Origin: Paenibacillus sp. PK3_47
GTDB taxonomy: Bacteria; Bacillota; Bacilli; Paenibacillales; Paenibacillaceae
Length of the DNA: 64,000 nucleotides
Direction of reading: 5' to 3'
Assembly: GCF_023520895.1 (NCBI RefSeq)
Contig: NZ_CP026029.1
Coordinates: 2,852,001 to 2,916,000, forward strand
Position numbers and translations under genes: made by a program. How positions within the stretch are numbered: position 1 is the first letter of the stretch; each line of letters starts with the position of its first letter. This document shows, piece by piece, positions 57,815 to 64,000 of this stretch. Under the pieces are notes generated by a model. It worked only from the letters and a program-made list of their open reading frames with translations. It did not search any database and had not been told where the DNA came from.

Positions 57815-58393
57815 ATGAAAAATTTTGCTGAAGAATTGGTTTATTGGTATTTGCGATTTAATGGTTTCTTCCCATTGACAAATTTTGTGTTACATCGTCA
57901 GGGTTTATCTAATGGCCACCAGAATGCAGATGCGGATCTCTTAGCTATTCGTCCAAAATTTGTAATGGAGGATGTTGGTGGGGATCACCGTGATAATTCT
58001 CTCTTTAGACATTTTAGTACTGAAACCAATATTGGTTTGATGTGTGAAGTTAAGTCAGGCAGCACCGTTAATTTAGAAGAGGTACACCTCAAAAGAGCAG
58101 ACCGTATATCATATTGTTTGAGGAGAATAGGCTTTTTTTCAGAGAGTAAAGCAAGGTATCATACGGAGTATCTTAAAACAGAAAAGGTGTCTAAGGGACA
58201 ATTCCATGAGATAGGAAAGCTCTTAATTACACAAAGAGAGATAGAGATGCCTGGTTTTATATGTTTAACGATGGAGCATGTTGAATCATTTATTTTAGAG
58301 AGAATTCATCTTTATTCTCGTGAAAAATATGGGGCTAAGCTGTATTTTGATTCTGACATGGTCCAATATATGATATGGAAAAAAGGTGTATAA
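57815..58393 (+). CDS. Hypothetical protein with possible PD-(D/E)XK nuclease core
   Basis: A 192-residue soluble protein, more AT-rich than its neighbours, which suggests transfer. Near residue 38 it has NADADLLAIRP and near residue 76 GLMCEVKSGS, an Asp followed by Glu-x-Lys at a spacing seen in PD-(D/E)XK nucleases and Mrr/VSR-like folds. No methyltransferase or helicase lies beside it. AAAGGGG precedes ATG 57815 by seven bases. Family assignment rests on this motif alone. Confidence 0.65.
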   Translation: MKNFAEELVYWYLRFNGFFPLTNFVLHRQGLSNGHQNADADLLAIRPKFVMEDVGGDHRDNSLFRHFSTETNIGLMCEVKSGSTVNLEEVHLKRADRISYCLRRIGFFSESKARYHTEYLKTEKVSKGQFHEIGKLLITQREIEMPGFICLTMEHVESFILERIHLYSREKYGAKLYFDSDMVQYMIWKKGV

Positions 58394-58484
58394 CTTTATT
58401 GATGAACACGTTGTATCGGTGATAGGCCTATGAACTCCTAAGTCCAGAGCAGTATTCACCAGCTACGTCCATGAGGACAAAATA

Positions 58485-58508
58485 AAGACACCTAAGGGTG
58501 TCTTTTTT
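58485..58508 (+). terminator. ssrA-type terminator after the nuclease-like gene
   Basis: AAGACACC-TAA-GGGTGTCTT with a T run, the last member of the GACACC/GGTGTC hairpin family, 11 kb from ssrA. Confidence 0.88.
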
Positions 58509-58509
58509 C

Positions 58510-59127
58510 TAGCTCTATGACCTTTCCGTTACCTTAAATCACAGAATGTGACCAAGATAAGTCTGGTTTGCTAGCTTAAGCAGTTATCTAAAGACATTCT
58601 TCAAAAAGAAACTAAATAGATTGAATCTGAAATTATCCTATAAGTAAAAAGGGGTGGAGGAGAAGTTTGGAACTGTAGGAGCAATAGCGTCCGCCTTTGT
58701 CACCGGATTTCACCCGCGAACAGCGGTATTAATCAGGAAATCTGGGGACAACAGCGGCCGGAAGTCCAAACATTCTCTGGAGTCACGTACAATTACAGAT
58801 AGAAAAATCAATCATTAGCTCAATCTATATACTTTTTTCTTGTAGAACATATCACACACTTCACAGACTTAATATACTCCTCTAGCAATCATTTTGAATG
58901 TATAAGACTTCAGGCTATCATCTCCCACACTTATAATCATTACCTCAGATCACTGTGAAATGCGGAAGGTATGAGAAAATGATTGTTTCGGAACCGGGTG
59001 ACGGCTGATATGCTGAGGGTGCGAAAAAAATACCAAAATTTGTGTGATTATTCCGGTTGGGCTGCTGGTCTGTGTTTCGGTTATTGGGCTGCATAAATGG
59101 GGGGGAGGGAGGATGTACCGGATTTAT
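58510..59127. other. Gap before the pectate lyase gene
   Basis: No gene is supported in these 620 bases. A frame at about 59028-59131 would encode a short hydrophobic stretch (VIIPVGLLVCVSVIGLH) but has no start codon; it may be a remnant of a membrane protein. Confidence 0.4.
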
Positions 59128-59142
59128 TTGTAAACGGTTTCA
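59128..59142 (+). promoter_or_regulatory. cre site (CcpA binding)
   Basis: TTGTAAACGGTTTCA fits the full cre consensus WTGNAANCGNWNNCW, 38 bases before the pectate lyase start. It predicts glucose repression through CcpA and Ser46-phosphorylated HPr. Confidence 0.8.
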
Positions 59143-59179
59143 GTACAACTGCAACAATTTATAATCAGGAGGGAATAGG

Positions 59180-61393
59180 ATGAAAAAGAATGTTGCAAAG
59201 GTAACCGGAATGGTATTAATGCTGTCTCTTGTACTGTCTCTGCTAACAGGCGGATGGGTGAACACAACGGCGAATGCGGCCGGTCTGTCGATCACAGGCA
59301 GCGGAGGCTGGAATGAAACGGCTTATGTGGAGTGGTCAGCTGTAAGTAATGCGTCGGGGTACAATGTTTATGTTAAGCCTGCAGGTGCGCCCGATTCCCA
59401 GTACCAGCAGCTTCATAATGAATTGATCCGCAAATACCCTTCCTTTTGGAGAGCGGATGCTGTAGGGCTTGCGGCGGGAAGCTATGTAATGAAAGTAGAG
59501 GCTATAGGCGGGGGAGCGGCGGCTGCGGTTACCAATACGCTTCAGGTGGCGGCACATGACCGTTCGGGATTTGCTTTTTCAGCGAACTCTCCGTTCGGGA
59601 CAGGCTCGGGTGCTTATAACGATAACGGAACACTCAAAGCTGGCGCCCAAGTCCTTTATATTACTTCGCAAAATGCCAAAACGGTTACCCTGGGGGTAAA
59701 AACAAGCAGCTCCGATACGGTGCAGACAGGCGTGGGGCTTGGCGGAATTTTGAATCTTAGACAAAAAGGCTATGATACCACACCTCTGGCTATCCGGATT
59801 ATCGGAAAAGTTACGGCGGCGGATCTGAGCGGACAGCTCAACAGCAGCGGATATCTCGAAGTCAAAGGTAAAAACAATTACTCCGAAATGAATCTGACCA
59901 TCGAAGGGATCGGTGACGATGCCTATGCGTACGGGTGGGGGATGCTGCTCCGGTATGCCGGTAATGTAGAGGTGAGAAATCTGGGACTGATGCTTTTCCC
60001 GGATGATGGAATCTCGATGGATACGGGCAATGCGAATGTATGGGTGCATCATAATGATATTTTTTACGGATCTGCGGGAAGTGATGCGGACCAGGTGAAA
60101 GGCGACGGTTCCACAGACCTTAAGAAAGGATCTACCTATATTACGATTTCGTACAATCACTATTGGGATTCGGGAAAAGCATCTCTGGTCGGATTGAGCG
60201 AGACGGCAGATTTTTTTGCAACATTCCATCACAACTGGTTCGATCATTCGGATTCCCGCCATCCGCGCATCAGAGTCGCCTCTGTTCACATTTATAATAA
60301 CTACTATGACGGAGTATCAAAATATGGCGTGGGGATGACCACCGGGGGTTCTGCTTTTGTAGAATCCAACTATTTCCGGAATGCCAAATATCCGATGCTG
60401 ATTTCCCTGCAGGGCACTGATGCGCTGGGTGAAGGAACCTTTTCGGGCGAAAATGGCGGGATGATCAAAGCGTACAACAACCTCGTTGTCGGTGCAGCCA
60501 GTCTGATTTATGCCAATTCCGGTGCGGGAACAACGGCTGCTAATGCAACATCTTTTGATGCCTTCCTCGCATCTTCAAGAAGTGAAACCGTCCCAAGCTC
60601 ATTCAAAGCTCTGAAAGGCGGAACGGCCTATAACAACTTTGACACGAGTACCGATACCGGAGTGAGCGCATCTGACGTTGATAATGTAAGCGCCGTGGAA
60701 CAGATTGTTACGGCAGAGGCCGGACGTCTGGGCAGCGGGGACTTCGCATGGAACTTTAATGATTCGGTCGATGACACGTCGTATGATGTGAATTCCGCAC
60801 TGATGTCCGCTATCCGCGGCTACACCAGTCAGCTTGTTTCAGTAGGCGGAAATTCCAGCCAGGGACCAGCACCTACTCCTACGGCAACGCCAGCACCAAC
60901 ATCGACACCTGCACCTACGTCTACGCCTTCACCAACAGCAACCTCTGCACCTACGTCTACACCTACATCTACGCCAGCACCAACATCGACACCTGCACCT
61001 ACAGCAACGCCTGCTCCAACAGCTTCTCCGGTGCCTACAGCAACGCCAACGCCGACTACCGGAGCCTACGTGCATAACTTTACTGCATCCGGAACAGCGA
61101 GCGACTTTTTCAATATCTCGGGTAATCTCTCAGCATCAAAGGGGACTGTTGTCTACAATGGTCTGACCCTGACGCAATGCCTGAAAATTGAGAGTGCAAC
61201 CAGTATTCAATTCACTGCTGCCAAAGCCTCAACGCTTACGCTGGTGTTCAGTACATCCGAAGGAACCAGAATCAAAGTGGATGGCACAAGCTACCCGATA
61301 ACAAATGGCATTGCGACGATCTCCCTGGCGGCAGGCGCGCACACCATCACGAAGGACAGCACAGCGAATTTGTACTATATGGTGCTGAATTAG
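59180..61393 (+). CDS. Secreted pectate lyase, PL1 family
   Basis: The 737-residue protein starts with a signal peptide (to about residue 34). A fibronectin-III-like segment (about 36-120, [23 protein letters not shown]) precedes the parallel beta-helix catalytic domain (about 130-560). PL1 marks are [35 protein letters not shown]-type calcium/substrate region, and [17 protein letters not shown] with the catalytic Arg, then [10 protein letters not shown]. It should cleave polygalacturonate by beta-elimination. A Pro/Thr linker (about 565-630) leads to a C-terminal beta-sandwich (about 635-737) often attached to pectate lyases and probably carbohydrate-binding. AGGAGGGAA precedes ATG 59180; a perfect cre match lies just upstream. 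No SLH domain, so it is likely released. Confidence 0.9.
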   Translation: MKKNVAKVTGMVLMLSLVLSLLTGGWVNTTANAAGLSITGSGGWNETAYVEWSAVSNASGYNVYVKPAGAPDSQYQQLHNELIRKYPSFWRADAVGLAAGSYVMKVEAIGGGAAAAVTNTLQVAAHDRSGFAFSANSPFGTGSGAYNDNGTLKAGAQVLYITSQNAKTVTLGVKTSSSDTVQTGVGLGGILNLRQKGYDTTPLAIRIIGKVTAADLSGQLNSSGYLEVKGKNNYSEMNLTIEGIGDDAYAYGWGMLLRYAGNVEVRNLGLMLFPDDGISMDTGNANVWVHHNDIFYGSAGSDADQVKGDGSTDLKKGSTYITISYNHYWDSGKASLVGLSETADFFATFHHNWFDHSDSRHPRIRVASVHIYNNYYDGVSKYGVGMTTGGSAFVESNYFRNAKYPMLISLQGTDALGEGTFSGENGGMIKAYNNLVVGAASLIYANSGAGTTAANATSFDAFLASSRSETVPSSFKALKGGTAYNNFDTSTDTGVSASDVDNVSAVEQIVTAEAGRLGSGDFAWNFNDSVDDTSYDVNSALMSAIRGYTSQLVSVGGNSSQGPAPTPTATPAPTSTPAPTSTPSPTATSAPTSTPTSTPAPTSTPAPTATPAPTASPVPTATPTPTTGAYVHNFTASGTASDFFNISGNLSASKGTVVYNGLTLTQCLKIESATSIQFTAAKASTLTLVFSTSEGTRIKVDGTSYPITNGIATISLAAGAHTITKDSTANLYYMVLN

Positions 61394-61441
61394 AGACGTT
61401 GTAGGCAGTATTAAATGGCAACTGAGAGGCCATCTATGAAT

Positions 61442-61489
61442 AAAAGCTGTCAACGATGCGATAACAGCATTTCGTTGACAGCTTTTTTT
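61442..61489. terminator. Bidirectional terminator between pectate lyase and GH94 genes
   Basis: A 15 bp perfect stem (AAAAGCTGTCAACGA with TCGTTGACAGCTTTT) with T runs on both strands ends the two convergent genes. Confidence 0.92.
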
Positions 61490-61508
61490 GTTCCGGGATT
61501 TGGTGGAC

Positions 61509-63890
61509 TTATTCCATAATGACCCGTACCGTATTTTCGGCTTTCATTTTGAGGACCGGTATCAGGTTGCCCTCAATTTCTTCACCGTTGATCACAATAC
61601 GGGATACCCCTTTTTGCACACCATTCTTGTTCTCGACCTCAATGTTCAGCTGTTTGCCGCGGAATTCCCGCACCATGGAGAATTCATTCCAGCTGGAAGG
61701 AACGCAAGGGTCGATGCGCAGGCCATCGATCTGAGGCTGAACGCCCATAATGCCTTCTGCTAAAGAGACCATAACAGTTGAGGCTGTACCGGTCAGCCAG
61801 TGGACATGTGCCCGGCCTTGGTACGGACTGTCTTTGGACTCTACGAACTGGCCGTGTACATAAGGCTCAAGCTTGCGGACTTCGGCCTTGTCGTTCATGC
61901 TGGCCGGACTGCAGTTCAGGAAATACTCGAATGCACGGTCGCCGTTACCGATCATGGTCTCAGCCAGAATCAGCCAGCCCTGCGGCTGACTGAAGATGCC
62001 GGCGTTCTCCTTGGTGGAGGGATTGAAAAGTGTCATCAAAGCGACCGGCAGGCCGTATTCCCTAAATGGCGGATAGAACAGCATCGTGCCGTAATCAGTC
62101 CGCAGATTGTTATACACCTTATCCATGGCGAGTTTGGCCTGATCAGGACGGGCGGCACCGCTTAATACAGCCCAGCTCTGCGGGTTCAGCCATACCTTTG
62201 CCTCATCATTCTCCCAGGAGCCGACCGTGTAGTTGTCCTCCGTGAAGCCGCGGACGAACTGGTCGTTCTCCCAGGCGTGTGTTTGAATGTTGGCATCAAG
62301 CTCATCCAGAAGGCCCTGTGCCCATTGGACATCTTCCGGTTTGTTCTTGTTATGTGCGATTTCCATGAACAGTTTGAAGGCCATATACAGCTGGAAGGCT
62401 ACGAATAGCGATTCCCCCTTAGCCCCAAGACGCAGGCAGTCATTCCAGTCTGCGTGCAGACCGACCGGCATGCCGTGGGCACCCATACGGTCCAGGCTGA
62501 ACTGGAGCGCGCGGCGCAGATGCTCGTACACTGTGTCTTCGCCTTTGTCTGAATAAGGAACGACTTCATCGGTAAAGTCCCAGTTGCCGCTCTCATTCAA
62601 ATATTTGATTACGGTCGGGAACAGCCATAGGGCATCATCTGCACGGTAATGGGGGTGACCTGTCTCCCGCACGTATTCCGGATCATCAGGCGTGCCTTCA
62701 TGTCCTGGATTATGGTCGAACTTCACCAGCGGAAGACCGCCGCCATTGGAGACCTGGGCAGAGATCATCAGTCTCAGACGGCCGAGCGCCATCTCATGAT
62801 CCAGATGAATAATTCCTTGAATATCCTGCACCGTATCCCGGTAGCCAAGCCCGTTACGGAGTCCGCAGTACTGGAAGGAAGCGGCACGGGACCAGATGAA
62901 GGTAATAAAGCACTGATAAGCATTCCAGGTGTTGATCATGCTGTTCAGGTTGTCGCTTGGCGTCTGGACCTGAAAACGGTTGAGCTTGCTGTGCCAGAAT
63001 GTCTTCAGCTCTTCCAGTTCCTTATCCACCACAGATAAATCCTTGTAGTGGCTGAGAATGTCTGATGCGCCTTGCTCATCATACTGTCCAAGCAGGAAGG
63101 CGATCTCCTTCTCTTCCCCCGGCTGAAGCTCCACATTGATCTGCAGGGCACCGCAGGCGTTGGTGTTATAGTTCAGGGAGTTGCTGCACCGGCCGTTCTC
63201 TACGGAAGCGGGATTGCCGTAGCTGCGGTAGTCGCCGAGGAAAGTATCCCGGTCCCCGTCATAAGCGGTTACCTCTGCACCGGCAGCCCCAAAAAATCTC
63301 CAGCTCTGTTCCTCAGGTATATTTTCATTAATGGATTGCAGAATCATATTATTTCTGTAGTGGGTGCGTGAAATAAACAAAGTATACTGAAGGTTAACGG
63401 TATCCTGCTCATAGTTATTGTGATTGGTGAATTCAACAAATCCGAAGAGAGCCAGCTTCCGGGCCTTGGTGCCGTTATTGCGCACCTTCAGGCGCCACAC
63501 CTCATAGGTCTTGTTCAGCGGCACGTAATATAAAGTCTCCGTCTGAATGTTGTCATAATCGGCAGTCATGTTCGTGTATCCGGTTCCATGATGGCATACC
63601 GACTTATACTGGCCCAGATCTTTGCCCACCGGCTGCCAGGAACCGGACCAGTAATCGCCATTTTCCAGGTCTCTTACGTAAATGTAGCGTCCCGGCTCGT
63701 CTTGGGAATTGAAATGGTAGCGGACATGCCGTCCGTTAGCTCCTGACTTCACAAAGCTGTAGCCGCCAGCGTTCCCTGAAATTATGGCGCCATATTCCGG
63801 CGAGCCCAGATAGTTGGCCCAGGGAGCCGGGGTATCGGGCTTCGTGATGAGGTATTCCTTATTTTTCTCGTCAAAATAACCGTATTGCAT
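61509..63890 (-). CDS. GH94 disaccharide phosphorylase (cellobiose or diacetylchitobiose type)
   Basis: The 793-residue cytoplasmic protein begins MQYGYFDEKNKEYLITKPDTPAPWANYLG, the typical opening of GH94 phosphorylases, has an N-terminal beta-sandwich (to about 275), and an (alpha/alpha)6 barrel with the catalytic Asp in HADWNDCLRLG (near residue 485), RYRDTVQD-like GYRDTVQDIQG (near 352) and PQSWAVLSG (near 595). These enzymes split cellobiose or chitobiose with phosphate, saving ATP. Which sugar cannot be decided by eye. ATG 63896 touches AGGAGG; ATG 63890, seven bases away, is the start. A TATAAT -10 (complement of 63972-63977) and a downstream palindrome control it. Confidence 0.85.
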   Translation of the reverse strand: MQYGYFDEKNKEYLITKPDTPAPWANYLGSPEYGAIISGNAGGYSFVKSGANGRHVRYHFNSQDEPGRYIYVRDLENGDYWSGSWQPVGKDLGQYKSVCHHGTGYTNMTADYDNIQTETLYYVPLNKTYEVWRLKVRNNGTKARKLALFGFVEFTNHNNYEQDTVNLQYTLFISRTHYRNNMILQSINENIPEEQSWRFFGAAGAEVTAYDGDRDTFLGDYRSYGNPASVENGRCSNSLNYNTNACGALQINVELQPGEEKEIAFLLGQYDEQGASDILSHYKDLSVVDKELEELKTFWHSKLNRFQVQTPSDNLNSMINTWNAYQCFITFIWSRAASFQYCGLRNGLGYRDTVQDIQGIIHLDHEMALGRLRLMISAQVSNGGGLPLVKFDHNPGHEGTPDDPEYVRETGHPHYRADDALWLFPTVIKYLNESGNWDFTDEVVPYSDKGEDTVYEHLRRALQFSLDRMGAHGMPVGLHADWNDCLRLGAKGESLFVAFQLYMAFKLFMEIAHNKNKPEDVQWAQGLLDELDANIQTHAWENDQFVRGFTEDNYTVGSWENDEAKVWLNPQSWAVLSGAARPDQAKLAMDKVYNNLRTDYGTMLFYPPFREYGLPVALMTLFNPSTKENAGIFSQPQGWLILAETMIGNGDRAFEYFLNCSPASMNDKAEVRKLEPYVHGQFVESKDSPYQGRAHVHWLTGTASTVMVSLAEGIMGVQPQIDGLRIDPCVPSSWNEFSMVREFRGKQLNIEVENKNGVQKGVSRIVINGEEIEGNLIPVLKMKAENTVRVIME

Positions 63891-63927
63891 AACCATTCCT
63901 CCTGCATATTGGATGAGAGACAGGGCC

Positions 63928-63943
63928 GTAAACGCGCGTTCAC
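63928..63943 (-). promoter_or_regulatory. LacI-type palindrome upstream of the GH94 gene
   Basis: GTGAACGC-GCGTTTAC (minus strand) is a 16 bp palindrome with a CG centre and one mismatch. It lies about 22-37 bases after the presumed transcription start (TATAAT at 63972-63977), a repressor position. Confidence 0.55.
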
Positions 63944-64000
63944 AAACGGTCGAAGATTCCGGCTCACTTTTATTATAAGATAGGTTCCGGCAAATCTATA

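Noticed and set aside
59028-59131. Short hydrophobic frame before the pectate lyase gene
   Set aside because: No start codon and an upstream stop; at best a gene remnant.

Overview
The window is a typical chromosome segment of a Paenibacillus-like member of the Firmicutes. Evidence: GGAGG-type ribosome binding sites with ATG, GTG and TTG starts; SLH-anchored cell-wall proteins; the conserved order trxB ... rapZ-yvcK-whiA-HPr and cggR-gap-pgk-tpiA-gpmI-eno-secG-rnr-smpB-ssrA; B. subtilis-type CggR, CtsR, Fnr and cre sites; and secreted pectin-degrading enzymes. Genus is inference; no 16S gene is present.

Layout. (1) 1-9759: two tandem genes for giant surface proteins made of FIVAR repeats, a proline/glycine linker and three SLH domains. 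The first is cut by the window edge; the second adds an N-terminal RCC1 propeller region. Their 3' parts are nearly the same sequence. (2) 9908-11452, minus: gluconokinase. (3) 11876-20865: full histidine operon hisZ-G-D-B-H-A-F-IE-J plus a PRPP synthetase that makes the first substrate. (4) 21118-25605: TPR protein, thioredoxin reductase, and a DUF1858/DUF438-hemerythrin pair behind an Fnr-like box. (5) 26398-34231: glucokinase, rapZ, yvcK, whiA, an HPr/Crh-like protein, then exported SIMPL, copper-amine-oxidase-N and SGNH proteins. (6) 34322-35187, minus: clpP with a CtsR box, and tRNA-Arg(CCG). (7) 35439-42592: CggR-controlled lower glycolysis operon, followed by secG, rnr, smpB and ssrA (tmRNA).

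(8) 47421-58500 is an accessory region downstream of ssrA. It holds an Rpn-family nuclease gene, a near-identical copy of the 3' half of ssrA with a destroyed T-loop, a truncated second rpn copy, a small-protein/retropepsin pair, VOC-family genes (one frameshifted), a third decayed ssrA 3' end, and a series of look-alike GACACC...GGTGTC terminators. This looks like repeated duplication or insertion at the ssrA 3' end, with no integrase left. (9) 52239-63890: carbohydrate use, with an SLH-anchored PL11 rhamnogalacturonan lyase, a secreted PL1 pectate lyase behind a perfect cre match, and a GH94 disaccharide phosphorylase behind a LacI-type palindrome.

Three families of short degenerate palindromic repeats fill intergenic gaps: GGGA...TCC units inside the his operon, TGCA...TGCA units before glcK, and a ~265 bp element of AACGGA...TCCGTT palindromes present twice (33163 and 51545). 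No CRISPR array, rRNA or complete transposon was seen.
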